Assembly (NCBI GenBank): GCA_021030905.1 | Contig: JAGFMI010000005.1 | Location: forward strand, 868,001-932,000 | Length of the DNA stretch: 64,000 nucleotides | From: Pyrenula massariospora | Taxonomy: Eukaryota; Ascomycota; Eurotiomycetes; Pyrenulales; Pyrenulaceae | Direction: 5' to 3' | In this document: positions 11,990 through 23,633 of the stretch, in pieces | Position numbering within the stretch: the first letter of the stretch is position 1 | How the letters are laid out: every line of letters begins with the position of its first letter | Position numbers and translations under genes: made by a program | Notes under the pieces: generated by a model | The model's database searches: none | Told to the model about the DNA's origin: nothing | The model's input: the letters and a program-made list of their open reading frames with translations, nothing else

Positions 11990-13137
11990 GACTCCGTGGC
12001 TTCGGCTTACAAGCGACGCTGGTAGAGGGGGAAAGCCTCATCCTGGGGGATCTTGAAAGTGTTCCAAGATACGCAGGGGGTGATTTTGTTAGTATTCTAC
12101 CTTTAATAACAGAGCTCTTCATATAGGGGGAATTCGTTTAGCGTTCGCCCCCACAGCTGGTGAACACAGGCTAAATGATCAACCTAGCAAGGGACTGCAT
12201 ATCTAATGACTTCGTGGATGGCCAGAAAGATCTCGGCAGAGAAGGCGGGGGATATTACAAAGAAGCTTGCAGGATCCCGGCATGTTTATACAGCAGTTCT
12301 GCACTTGCAAACGTCCAGTCAAGGGTCTTATACGCCAAGTTCAATACACCCTCCTCCGGCAGCTGAGAACGGGGGTGCTAGATGACCTAAGTCATTTTGT
12401 AAGACGCCGGTATTCTACGCACTCGCAAGAGAACAAAAGGTATATCAAGAGGTGCGGGCGGAAATTCTAACTATCCTAGGCGAGGACTCATCTCGGGTGC
12501 CTAACACTGACGATCTAACAAACATGACTGCTCTCGGTGATATTCTCAACGTGGGTAAGTTTCACACTCAGTGATCAAGATTGCAGTAACCTTGCATCAT
12601 CAGCACTCAGACTATTTCCGCCAGTGCTGCTAAACGGCCGTGTGTGCACCGAGGACAACACGCTACCGGCCGCCGGCGAAGAAGACGGCCAGGCAACGAT
12701 ATTGGTTCCAAAGGGAACACTGATATGCTACTCTGCTGCAACGGTCAAGCGCATTGTAGGGGAGCAGTTCTGGCCTGTTTTCTCCGGCGAGATGGGACGA
12801 TAGATCCGTGAGGCACCGAAAGATAGATTGGTCTTTTGCTCCCATTAATGGCGGGCCGCGGAAGTTTCTTGAGGGTCAGTTTTCTTTCTGGAATGGCATA
12901 TATCTTCATTTGCTCTCCATTTTCTGAGAGCAATATGCCATGAGGCAAGTCATTTACACCGCTTGCCGAATGGTGCAGCACTTCAAAACCTTGAAAGTCA
13001 CCACCGACAAAGAGGACAGATTACGAAACCTTGACTCATGGCGTGATGCGGTCATGTATCGCGTGGGGCTCACAATGGACTCTGATACTGGTAATTTGGT
13101 TCAAGTCGAGCTTACTGAAGATCCCGAGAGCGCCTGA
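11990..13137 (+). pseudogene. Decayed CYP52-like cytochrome P450
   Basis: Pieces of an alkane/fatty-acid hydroxylase type P450 lie in family order but in several frames. An N-terminal-like trace is at about 11994-12080. A region resembling the stretch before the I-helix is near 12270-12400, with a stop where the AGRDTT motif would be. The VYQEVRAEIL helix is at about 12440. After a likely intron comes ALRLFPPVLLNGRV with the CYP52-style TLPAAGEEDG and VPKGTLICYS. The haem loop survives as APINGGPRKFLEGQ near 12840-12880, where the invariant cysteine is replaced (phenylalanine) and the frame before it is interrupted. The tail VIYTACRMVQHFKTL at 12950-12995 is the usual P450 C-terminus. Without the haem ligand it cannot be an active P450. 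Confidence 0.75.
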
Positions 13138-13196
13138 ATGGATAGAAATCTTAGGTAACCGGTACGCGAAAATATCCACGTTTTAGCATAGAGTAC

Positions 13197-14816
13197 TCAA
13201 AATCTCTTGGTGATGCGAGGCCTCTGAGTGAATAAACCCAAAAGCCATCGTTTCCAGGGCTTCGTCAATCCCACACATACATGGTAAGTCCAGAACTTTC
13301 CATTGACTTCAAATAGATAAGACATGGAGTTGTCTCTAGGCTGCATCTTCATCAACTCCAAGAATATCTCGTTTGCAGTAGTATTGTTGCTAGCAAGAAG
13401 GTGCATCATTGGCCGCTCCTTACACACGGCTGTCACGAGACCGCTACCAATCGCACGGCTGAAGAGACCAGCTCCCATGATAACGATCAGAAGCATCTGC
13501 GCCATTGGGAGCGCGAGCAGCGACACCGCAGCGAATACAGACGTCCCAAAGACATAGATTGTTATCCCGCCCGCTTTGGTGATCAGACGCAGTACCCTCA
13601 TCCAGGAAGGGGTTCGCTCGTCCTCGGTGGCGACGGAAATAATCACGAGCATTTGTCGTTGACCATGTGACCCAGGTTCCTCTAAAATGTTAGCTATCGT
13701 GCCAGAGTCCTGCGTTGGTAAAGCTTGTCGCATCACCGTTCTGATATTGCTGGAATGTAGTTCTGACTCCGTGAGCATTGAATACGGGGCCGGCGATGCT
13801 GAGAGAGTCCCCTTTTCGCGGGTAATGTACATTTTCCACCTTTCCGTGAAGGGAATGTTAATCCAACTATCGAAGATAGTAAGCGCAGTCACTGTCCAAT
13901 GTTAGCATATTGCAATCAAAGCGAGATGTAACGTGATCGGCCTGCACTCACCAACTATATACCACGTATGCGCCCACCATGTAGAAGTGCACCAGGTCGA
14001 GTAGACAGCGCCCTGTTCTACAAAAGCGAAGGCGACCATGACAGCAGAAATCATGATAATCATGGCTAAACATCCTGAGATCAGCAAGTTTTGCACCGCC
14101 ACATGCCGTGCTCCATGTTCTTTCTCATTGCTCATCAGATCGTGGATATGCTTGGTTATTTCTTTGGAGACGGTCTCATATTTCGCAGTCGGTGAAAATG
14201 CGTCTGGTCGTTGATTGTTGCCCTGAGAAGGGACCCGCAACGTTGTGCAGCCTTGCTTGTTTAGGTCCCGAAGATATTGGTCGCACTGCGAAGGGATGAT
14301 TGAGCCACCGAAAGACAAGCATTGTGCCAGGAATCCGAGAAATGGGAAGATTTTCAACAAAGACCATAACTCTGATAAAGGGCTCCCAAAAAGTGCACCT
14401 ATGGTAGGTAATAGGGCAAGAACACTTGCCGAGGCACTATACTCTGTTTGATGCAGCGGATCCACGCTGGCTAAGACTGCGGATAGATTATTCCGGCACT
14501 GATCGTAGCTGTCAACTCTCCGGATGCACTGCCCTCGCTGCAGCCAATCACTGCTGGAGAAAATTCCTCCAGGCCGCGTTTCGCCCAGATGGAATCGGTT
14601 GCATATAGTTGAGTTGTCATCCTGGGCCGCGACAGTGCTAATGTACGCAGGCAGTGACGTGAACACGGCTGCTCGAATTGATTGAAATGGAATAGTTCTG
14701 GTTTGGTTGGCAGAGCTTGCGCCTTCCCCAGGACGGTCATGTTTGCCATTCTTCTCGGGACGCTGGTTTCCACTAGTGGTCAATAGAAGCATCGGGCTCC
14801 GTGGTGAAGAGTTCAT
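13197..14816 (-). CDS. Predicted multi-span membrane protein, function unknown
   Basis: Two exons (13952-14816 and 13197-13891), joined by an intron with clear GTGAGT, GCTAAC and CAG signals, give 519 residues. Hydrophobic segments include one near IRAAVFTSLPAYISTVAAQ, a long pair around ALLPTIGALFGSPLSELWSL, one around LLISGCLAMIIMISAVMVAF, and two in the second exon (TIYVFGTSVFAAVSLLALPM and MLLIVIMGAGLFSRAIG). Between the first two lies a probably lumenal or extracellular stretch with several cysteines and a possible N-glycosylation site (DNST). The C-terminal tail is basic. I do not recognise the family. It lies between the decayed P450 and the transposon belt, so it may mark the edge of the metabolite cluster, but nothing in it points to transport of the product. 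Confidence 0.7.
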
Positions 14817-16250
14817 TTTTCAACAGCAGAATGTGATCAACTTGCGTCTCTGAATCAACATGTCTGTCTGCCGTCCTCTTCTTAACGTATAGCAGTCCTC
14901 GCACAAAGCTGAAGCAGTGGGGTCATGGTCAGATTGGCCGCCAAAACAACGATTTAGCGTAGCTGGGCAACATTTTTGTACGAATAAACATGTAGCATCG
15001 CAGACGGGTGTATGCATCACTTTGCTATTTTCGATCGTTCGCGTGAGAGAGGCTTGGAGCTGAATGACTCCGCTTCTGCTGAGGCGATGCCTGGCCTTGT
15101 ATCACCTATGAAATGCAAGCCATCGACGCTAAGAAATTCGTCTGTCCCTATCAGCGGACGTTTCAACAGCATTGCAGGGACTTCGGAATCTAGATCCCAA
15201 AAGCATGTCCCAAATAATTCTGAATCCACGTCATCAGTGGCGCCTCAAGGGCGTTTGCAATGAGAAGAGATATTTTCAGAATGGCGAGCGTGACGTACCT
15301 TGTTTCCCAGCCCCTGCCCCCAGGCACAAGGCTTTGGAGCTGTCAAATCATGCAAAAGACACCAGGCTTTTGAGGCTCCTACATGCCGACTCTAATCAGT
15401 CATCGTCATAGCCCGGATGGAACCCCAAAAATCCATGCAGAACGTTTGAAATCTCGCTTTACTGCGTATGATCCTTGGCATGGGAGAAATTCGCATCTTC
15501 ATTAAAAAGAGTCTCAATCTTAACGCTCAAAAGTGGCCCGCCAAGTGTGCTCCTTCATCTTGCATGCAAAAGTGCTAGGTAGTAGTAAGGCTAGCTTTAA
15601 ACGGCTAAGGCATTGACATGCTTGCAGATCGCCGTTGGCGCGGATGATTTTGTCTGTTCCGGAGCCGATTTTAAGCTAAGAATGAGCCTGCTTCTCTCCT
15701 TATCCACCTCACAGTCTATTATTGTAGCATCAAGGCAGGAACACCGATGCTCCAACGTCTCATCGCCCGTGAAAGCCTCTAACATCGCCAAATTTTAGTC
15801 CTAATTGGTCAAGAAGAAGCGAAGAAGGAGAGGAAAAGCTCATGACCATCAACAACTTTTGCACGGCGAAGGAGCGAAAACCGATTCCAAGGATTGTGGG
15901 TGCAAAAAGCCTGGAGCAGCTAGCCATAAGTAGGGAACATCAACTAACCAATGGATAGGCGAAGGTTCAGAGCGTTGCTTGAGTACGAGCAACCAGCTGG
16001 TGAAGAAGGCGTTGCAAGCATCACAAGAGACAACAAATTTTATTGTTGTGACATTCGGTGACTTTGAAGAGTGACCCGCCACCAGTTTCCGTCTAGATAA
16101 GAATTTGCCCCACCCCGTGCACGATGTTCTCTAATTTTCAATAGTTGATAATATTACAACGCTTAAATATTATTTTATGAGATTTTGTATATAGATATAT
16201 ATAAAATCAGCAATCTTTTCACCGCATGACCCAATTCTAACGGAGTCACC
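14817..16250. other. Intergenic region, no recognised gene
   Basis: About 1.4 kb leading into the AT-rich block. Small ORFs on both strands around 15012-15263 have no recognisable motif. I see no RNA gene. Confidence 0.45.
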
Positions 16251-19125
16251 ATCACCGCTTCGCAAGCTCAGTAAGCAGACAGCACTATGCAACTAACCTG
16301 ACTAGCTACCGCACATCATCAATGGCATACTTACGCACGGCGCTAAAGCTGATTACGAAGGCTGAGAGCAGTTCCTCTTATCGCGTAACCTTCAGAGTGC
16401 CGATAAAAACTGGGATGAAATCGACGATAAAACAACATCAGACCTAACGGCAGGCCTCATCAAATGGGTTCCCCAGCAGTTCCCTCTAGTCCCTTCACCT
16501 TTAGATATACTTTCAAAATATAACAGAAGCAAGCGCCGCATTCATCACCTCTCATACCCGATCGGCAACTCGGCTAATAATTTTATTGATCCATCTTACA
16601 CCGCAATCAAATGCTGTTCATTTAACGTTATACAAACAATCACGGCCGCAAGATCAAATTGCATCATTATGAAGAGAGACATCCGAGATGTCTTTCGAAT
16701 ACTTTCTGTCGCTATTCCGCATCGTTACCTGTTTGCCTTTCCTTTTTGAAGAACCATATCTTACATTAAATTCGTCTTGCCATTTAGCTTACGCACCGCA
16801 CTAATGCTTTTCAACCTTTTTGCCGAAGCTTTACATTGAATCTTGTTAATCTACGGCTGGCAAAAACCTACATCATTACCTCGATGACTTTATTTACATC
16901 TTTACCCAGACCCAATACTCACAAAGAGCAGCAGGCAGGGCAAACGAATCGTGAATCAACATTACTGACACCCTGAGAATCCTCAAAAAAGATTCCAAGA
17001 ATGAAGTTGGTACCGCGTTTACTTGTTTCAGGATGCACGGAACGCTCTATAGAGTAGAGTACTATAGAGTATCCGCCGGTGTTACCAAAAGACCAAGTTG
17101 ACAGAACGCTGTCAAGCTCCTCTACTACAACATGTGACGCTCTCTTACACAGGATCGAAATAGATACCGTTGAGACGAAAGCACGTCTGCCGAGAGAGAA
17201 GATCCTTTGACTTCAGCATAAGATACACGCAAGTCTGAAAACTGAATGTACATCCCTAAACAATATCGAGGCATTGACAAAGCTTCAAATGTCTGGCTTG
17301 AGAGTCGTTCGTCTAGAACGTACTTTCTCAAAGTCATCCTTCGAGTTCATTTTGTATATACACAAGCTCGGCCGCAGCAACGTTGTCACACCACTTACGC
17401 CGTATGTTAGGCAGGTACATACCTGTAACAAGAAGGCACGCTAAATACACCTATGGTGCTCCTTCCTTTGATCCTAGATAGTTCAACTATCAATGAATCA
17501 TCCAAGAATCATCATAGGACTAATGTTAATATAGCAATTGCTGCTCCAATAGCCCAACTACCCATAAAGCATCGTCTGTGACCCTAATACCGCACCTCAT
17601 CACTGACCTTAAGTGGTGACTGAAGCTGCTCAATGAATTTAACGGCGTCCGACTTCTTGGCGAATCCCACCGAACAACCTTCACAGCCTATACAGACGCC
17701 TGCAACCACGAGATCGAAGACTGCATAGGGCAACATAGTACTCCTCCAACCGCAAAGTTTGCTTTCTCTTTAGATCAGGACAATCTATTCAGAAAAAAAG
17801 TCAACGCAAAAGAGGCAATTGCAGCACTAGATGTTTTTCACACATAAAATACACCATAAAGGGGGAACGTCTCATTCTACATACAGACAGCTTTACGGTT
17901 GTTAACGGCATTCACAAAGGATCTATAAAAAGGCCAGGCGCGCCGCTATATACACGAACTGCTGATTTCGGCGGCCCTCAATGATGTCGACTTGTTATAC
18001 ACTTGGATCCCAGAGCAGAAGAATAAGCTAGTAGATGCACTATCACGCTTTGATACGCGCTTTGTTAAAACACATTACGCTAATCTACTCTAGATCACGC
18101 ACACCCCAGCCTATAAACACTAAGCACATTCACAAGAGCAGTTTATCCCGACAATGACTTCGCGGCGGCAACAATCTGGCATGATCTTAAAGACACCACA
18201 CGTAGCAACTACACATGGCAACAAAGACGATGTGAATATTTCTGCAGAGCCATGGGATTTACCTTTTGACCAGCAACCCCAGAAACCTTGATCGAATATG
18301 TCTATTGGTTAGGGCGAGGCCTTCAACTCCTCCTCATGAACTCTGTCGTTCTAATCACAATCCGGAATCATCTTTCAGCAATCCACGCGCATCACAAAGA
18401 TCACGGTCTGGTCATTCATCCATTCGATGATACACGGCTCAAAAGAATTCTTCGAAGATTTAGCAACTGCTTCCAGAAACCTAAAAAGCTCCACTTAGCA
18501 CTCACCTAAGATAGACTACCGGGTATTCTCACCCTCACCATTGACAATCGCTCCAAAGCATACACACTCAACGTCCTCTACTTCAAAACAGCACTAATAG
18601 TGACATATGCTGACTTCCTCCGCCTGGGCGAAACCACATATACCCAAAAGGATCAAAAAGACCTTGGTGTATTCATGCATCGTAACGTCCTTCGTGGAAA
18701 TATAATTTTCTATGCAGACGACATATCGATGCTATTCCGCAACAACAAAACAGACAAAGAAAATAGGAGCGTATACATTCGCCTCCCACTGACCAATAAC
18801 GATATTTGTCCCTTCTAAGCCTTAATAAAACTATTCAAACGCGTCTCTCAGCCGTCAGAGACACCACTCTTCCGGGTTGTCGGCAAAGGCTTTCCACAGC
18901 AGATGTTTGTACTATGAATGAAAACTTATCTTAATTTTACTGGAATTGATAGTAAAGATTCAACGGACATAATCTTTGTCAAGAGGCAACGCTGAAAGCA
19001 CACAAAATAGGTCTCCCACTAGATGACATTATGTCAATGGTCGATAGACATCCAACTTAGTCTTCCGCTTTTTTTCATACAGCGCTCCCGTCAAGCTAAA
19101 TTTCGTATACAGGTCATCATGAGGC
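16250..19125 (+). mobile_element. RIP-degraded DIRS-like (tyrosine-recombinase) retroelement
   Basis: Translated in shifting frames, this AT-rich block shows three enzyme pieces in order. Reverse transcriptase: MKRDIRDVFRILSVAIPHRY from 16669, and HHYLDDFIYIFTQ from 16871, holding the catalytic DD. RNase H-like end: WIPEQKNKLVDALSRFD at 18004-18054, preceded by a KGSIKRPG stretch at about 17920. Tyrosine recombinase: a SAM-like N-terminal part from about 18170 (YEYFCRAMGFT, then TIRNHLSAIHAHHKDHG), FLRLGETTY at 18610-18640, and a degenerate HxxR box GHNLCQEATL from 18965. Nonsense codons and frame breaks are frequent and mostly TAA or TAG, as expected from C-to-T decay. RT-RH followed by a tyrosine recombinase is the order of DIRS-type elements. 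No intact ORF remains; the ends are not defined. Confidence 0.72.
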
Positions 19126-19583
19126 AGCTTCTGCCGATGCCCTAAATCAACTGGCATGCATCTGCCCAGGGTTTCGACCGCTGACCTCCTCCCTACCTAC
19201 TCGCTATTTTCGGGCGGGTCAACTCCTCCGTGTTCAGGCAGAAGCAGAAGGTTGCTCCTTGTTCAACCTTCTGCCGCCGGCGGCAGCCAGGAGCAGCAAG
19301 CTGCTTTGCCCACGAGGTCGCCTGGTCACAATCACCTTCTATATCACCACTCGCTGTGTTTTCCACGATGGAGAATGCTCAAAAGATGAGGAAATTTGAA
19401 GCTGGGCGTAATTTTGGAGATATGTTGTGCGCGTGGTGGGTGGGGCGTGTGGGGACATGCAAATTACGACGCGACGAAAGTATTAAAATTTGAAGGCTCT
19501 CGAACACCTCCGACTTCAGGGCTTTTACTACGCGGCTGACTGGATCTCGGTGGACCACATCCATCCTTCACGAGGTATAGCTA
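19126..19583. other. Spacer with GC-rich palindrome cluster
   Basis: Between the retroelement and the broken membrane-protein gene. It contains the palindromes at 19244-19310 and otherwise nothing recognised. The first bases may still belong to the element. Confidence 0.5.
19244..19310. repeat. Cluster of GC-rich inverted repeats
   Basis: GCAGAAGGTTG at 19244-19254 pairs with CAACCTTCTGC at 19264-19274 across a nine-base loop. It overlaps a perfect 16-base palindrome, CTGCCGCCGGCGGCAG, at 19271-19286. A third short pair (AGCAG...CTGCT) follows at about 19292-19305. The GC content contrasts sharply with the flanking AT-rich DNA. Confidence 0.75.
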
Positions 19584-21898
19584 TGAATACCTCATTCTCT
19601 AGCACCGTACTAACCGACGCCGTTTACACTGGCTTCTGGATGAACTGTTCGAAGACCCTAGTATAAGGTGCAAGACTTACTCTCAAGCATCGTGATGCCG
19701 GTCTTCTAACAGCATTTCTCGTCCTGTATGTCACCATCGTAGGCAGCAGCTTCTGGCGATTGTTCTGTCTTGTAAGGCACTGGGTCTTCTCTGCCGATAC
19801 AATTCCGCAAGTTGGCCTCTCTTATCAGCGTCAGGCCAAATTAGGAAACGCGAGTTCAGAGATGGATAGGTTGAAATATTTCTTCAGGTTTGCATGGAGC
19901 TGGCAAAAGAAGAGCGTAAATACACGCCTTTGAATCACGCCGCTTATATTCACGTCAGCGTTCCTGATATCAGCATTCGACGTTGTCAGTATTTTTCTTC
20001 CCAGGTGCGTTTCTCATCATGCCCGCTATCTCATCGTCCCCCGCGCCAATTCAGTTTGGATTACCTCTACTTAATGTAGCGGCCATCTCAACCACTGACT
20101 CAAATCAGATTCCCACAGCTACAAGTGATCAAGTGTCACTTTCTAATCCAAACTGTGGGACCATAGCGGGCTAGGATATCCAGACAGACGAGCTTTATTA
20201 CAGAGACTATACCTCCTATACTTCTAGGTTAGACACAGCAAGTGCAGCTCATGCTTAGCACTGCTACTACAACTCCGCCTCTGCTCAGGAATGCTCTGTG
20301 TTTGTCCAGAAAGAGCTTCTTGCAAATATATCCAGTAATGTAAATTGCCATTTTCTCCAGAGGAAACAGAATTTGCCTCTGAAAATCCTCGAATATCCGC
20401 ATCGATACAGGCATCCTCAATTCTCATTACAACCTGGGCATCAATGCATCAACAGAAGACCGCATCGGTTATCGAAGCGTAATCGAATGCGCGCCGTTGA
20501 AGACAGAGGCGTACACTCGGGTATTTACCAGCGGCCAGGGTCAATATCCTCCGCTCAAATTCGCCGAGTATTCATATGGTAGCGCGGATTTGCCTGCGAT
20601 CGGTCTAGAGACAGTGAACGTGACGAATACAGATCTTGAGACTGGCGCATCTGGAAATCTAACGTATAAATACCCTGATTTCAATACATATGGTTCTCAG
20701 GCAATCGCTGAATACGTTCTAGAGTGAGTTACCCGGCTTAAGCAAGAGTATTCGGCTTCCCGAATTAAAGCTTCAAGAAATATGGCATATGTTCAAATAC
20801 CGACTTTGTGCCAATCCGGGAACTGCATCAGAATGACGCAAATATATTTATCATTCTCCTCTCCGGAAACGCCGTCAGGTTTCTATAGCCAGTGGACGAT
20901 GACTGGTATGCCGCGCATAGACCGGCTGGCAAGGCACCCGGCCCTGGGATCCCGTCGTATCACTTCGACCAGGCGGCAGCCCTACTAGGCTGCGCATGGC
21001 GAGATGCGATTTGTAAGGGAAATGGGAGTATCTGCAGACCTCTTTCACACGCAAATAATACCTTTCCTGAAGATACGTTTTGGGATTCACCGAGGCAAGA
21101 TCAAACGGCATACAAATTGTAGGCTGCCACTAGAGGACTGTCAACTCGGCCAGAATCTGCCTTTGGCTGTGTGGGTATCAATGGTTTAAAAGCCAGAAAC
21201 ACTCTTTCAGGAGAGAAACAAGGATCACTTCCCTCCAATCAGTGGCAGCGGGAGGTTATGCATTGGCAAAGTATTACGATCGCAAAGTTACAAAGAAATA
21301 CTATTGAACAAGCTACTAGACCTTCCGAAGCAGCTTTAACAAAATACGTCGAGAGACCTGCCACCGCAGAGCAGAAGTACATGTGCCAAAGCCAGGTGAG
21401 TAATGCTCCATGTCCTCTTTCGATGTCCCCTTACCTAATACTCACATGCTCACTCACTGGCCCAATTCTAGAAAATCCGCAGCTCCTCACACTTCTCATT
21501 TAGTGTCCTCAGTTTCCGTATAACCCTCATTATCGGTGATTTATCATTTCCGTCGCCAACGCTATTGAACCTCTTCTCCGCACATCCAACACCGTCACAA
21601 GGGCAAGACGCACGCCTACCGTCTCCTAGGATGGGTCACCAACGACTTTCTACAGCTGCAACGCCTGGCCCACGAGGAGTTGGGCTCAGGAACGTGGTCA
21701 GGAACAGCGGAAGCGGTACTGGTAACAGATAAAGATGATGGTTTAGCGATTTTGGACGTCAGTGATGAGAAGCATCCGACCATGGTTCATGTAAAGAGTC
21801 GGGAGAAGGGGAGCTGGCAAAAGGATGGGATTGAGGAGTTTTCGACCGAGAAGGCAAAGTACATCGAGATTGAGGACATCTACATGCACTGGCATTAA
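19584..21898 (+). pseudogene. Broken gene for a large fungal multi-span membrane protein
   Basis: Reading frames that fit together as one long membrane protein are interrupted by stops and shifts. From the ATG at 19584 the frame runs through GFWMNCSKTLV, a TAA, then DAGLLTAFLVLYVTIVGSSF and a conserved-looking tryptophan-rich helix to about 19930. The middle continues in pieces through LGINASTEDRIGYRSVIECA (about 20430-20490) and YPDFNTYGSQAIAEYVLE to 20727. It resumes as DDDWYAAHRPAGKAPGPG and AAALLGCAWRDAICKGN at about 20890-21020. The end, YRLLGWVTNDFLQLQRLAHE to ILDVSDEKHP, reaches a TAA at 21898. The pattern matches, from memory, a widespread family of uncharacterised fungal membrane proteins. 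Stops of the TAA and TAG type suggest RIP spreading from the neighbouring element. Confidence 0.62.
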
Positions 21899-23192
21899 TT
21901 ATGGCGTGAAGACGCTGACGGGACTTCGGGCCGGAATTAGCTCGTTTATGGCAAAGATGATCAACTCTTCTGACGGTCAGGGACGTGAAAGGGGACCGGT
22001 AGAGCGGTTCAGGGTGCGACACTGTTAGAGGGAGGATGATTGACACGGCTAATAGTCCTATAATAAGTAAGTCTTGAGCTTGTTGTTTAATCTATGCGGG
22101 GTGGCGGAAAGAAAGCGTCTGTACCTGCATCACAGGTCCGCAATCCGTCCGAAGGGTTAGGGAGACGTCTATTGAAAGTTCTCTTAACTTTGCCCAGTGC
22201 CCCTGTTGTGCTGGTGCAAAAAGGATGGTCCTACTCTCAGCCTCCTTTGCGCTCTCGTATTCGGCCACGTCGCCGAATCGTCCGAAATTGGTGTTCAAAT
22301 AAGCAGCAACAGGCTAGGACGGGACGCATCGTAGTGACGGGCCTCAAGACTTCCCTTTTGGTCTATGATGGCCCACCTAGTTACATGCCACAGTTTTTGC
22401 TATTTGAAGCGCACGACGCTACCTGGGGTATGTAGCTCCTTCACGGGCGGGATCGGGTCATTAAGGCCTCAAGAGCCTTCCCGCCCCCGCGTAGAACACG
22501 AAGCTGACCTTCTAGAAAAGGGGTATCCCCGCAACGACCACGTGAGGGATAGCTGCATTTTGATCCTGTCAGCAGATCTTTGGGCAGATCAGGAGAGCAT
22601 GGGGCCGGCGAGAGACGGAATTAACGGCTAGAAGAGTGAGAGAGTACGAGCTCTTTCGTATCGTTAGCGGGAGGGGAAAGCTGTGGAAGGTCTTGGCAGA
22701 AATCCGCAGCCACAGTTCCGTTCCGCAATAGCCGAAGAAAATTCTTTCTGCAACTCCACGTCTAAGCCACCGAATAGTTCTTGTCCTTTTGTACGTTAAT
22801 TGCTGACACCGTGACTGTAGCGTCGCAACTTGGTTAGTAACATGGTTCCTACACGTGCTTCGATGAATTCTCTACCCTCGTATCGTGTGGGCCAGCACTT
22901 AACGCTGTGGACCAGCTCGTTCGCTCCAGGCTGAAGAATCGAAAATAGAAGAAACAAGGTTGTATTAAGCGCTCTATATGGCCCTTATTGGGCTAGGTAC
23001 GGTTTGTAAACATTTCTTCGCCGAGCTTCATAGTTTCTCGTGTATATAAAGGTCTTGATCTCAACGTCGAAGCTGTTCTTTCATCCACACCCATCACTAG
23101 CAACTCATAACTGCAACCAAACAATCCACAAAACTCTCCACCATCACCATATCACTTTTCTCAAGAACCAACCCCAAACACCAACCATCAAG
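21899..23192. other. Intergenic region, promoter of the secreted protein at its right end
   Basis: About 1.3 kb with no convincing gene. A TATATAAA box at 23043-23050 stands 143 bases before the ATG of the secreted protein. An ORF at 22365-22631 has no recognisable motif. Confidence 0.55.
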
Positions 23193-23633
23193 ATGTTCAA
23201 ACTCCTCGCTGCCGCCACCGCCCTCCTCTCCCTGGCCTCCGCCACCCCCATGGCCGAGCAGCGCCAGGACCACCCCGACCAGATCGCCGTCGGCTGGCTC
23301 GGCTACTCGCACGGCCACCAGATCGTCGCCTGGGCCCCCAGCAAAACCACCCAGACCGACGCCTGCAAAACCCACTCGACCATCCAGACCAACAACTCCG
23401 GCTTCCCCGACCGCCCCATCTGCGGCTCCCCCTTCAGCGTCGGCAACCTCGTCGACGTGACCCTCGAGTGCGCCACCAACCCGCCTACTACGACTTCTGA
23501 GGACATCGTCGCCGTGCGCGACGCGAGCGGCGCCAAGATCGAGAACTGCGTGTCTGCGCAGTCGGATTGGATCCAGTGCGACAACGTGGGGACCGGGCTG
23601 CAGCAGCAGTTTATCTGCACGTGGGAGGCTTAG
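23193..23633 (+). CDS. Small secreted cysteine-containing protein (effector candidate)
   Basis: An intronless ORF of 146 residues. The ATG at 23193 starts a typical signal peptide (MFKLLAAATALLSLASA) with predicted cleavage before TPMAEQ; longer in-frame starts upstream would bury it. The mature protein has six cysteines, enough for three disulfides, and no transmembrane segment or repeats. The codons end almost always in C or G, the bias of strongly expressed fungal genes and a sharp contrast with the AT-rich belt to the left. A TATA box lies 143 bases upstream and an A-rich CATCAAG context precedes the start. Size, secretion and location beside RIP-damaged DNA fit a candidate effector or antimicrobial-type secreted protein. 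I do not recognise the family. Confidence 0.85.
   Translation: MFKLLAAATALLSLASATPMAEQRQDHPDQIAVGWLGYSHGHQIVAWAPSKTTQTDACKTHSTIQTNNSGFPDRPICGSPFSVGNLVDVTLECATNPPTTTSEDIVAVRDASGAKIENCVSAQSDWIQCDNVGTGLQQQFICTWEA

Noticed and set aside
19584-21898. Reading the membrane-protein region as an intact multi-intron gene
   Set aside because: In-frame stops and frame changes occur without splice signals to remove them.
22365-22631. Plus-strand ORF of 88 residues
   Set aside because: No recognisable domain and no coding-like codon pattern.
23097-23375. Minus-strand Gly-rich ORF opposite the secreted protein
   Set aside because: It is the shadow of a C/G-biased gene on the other strand.
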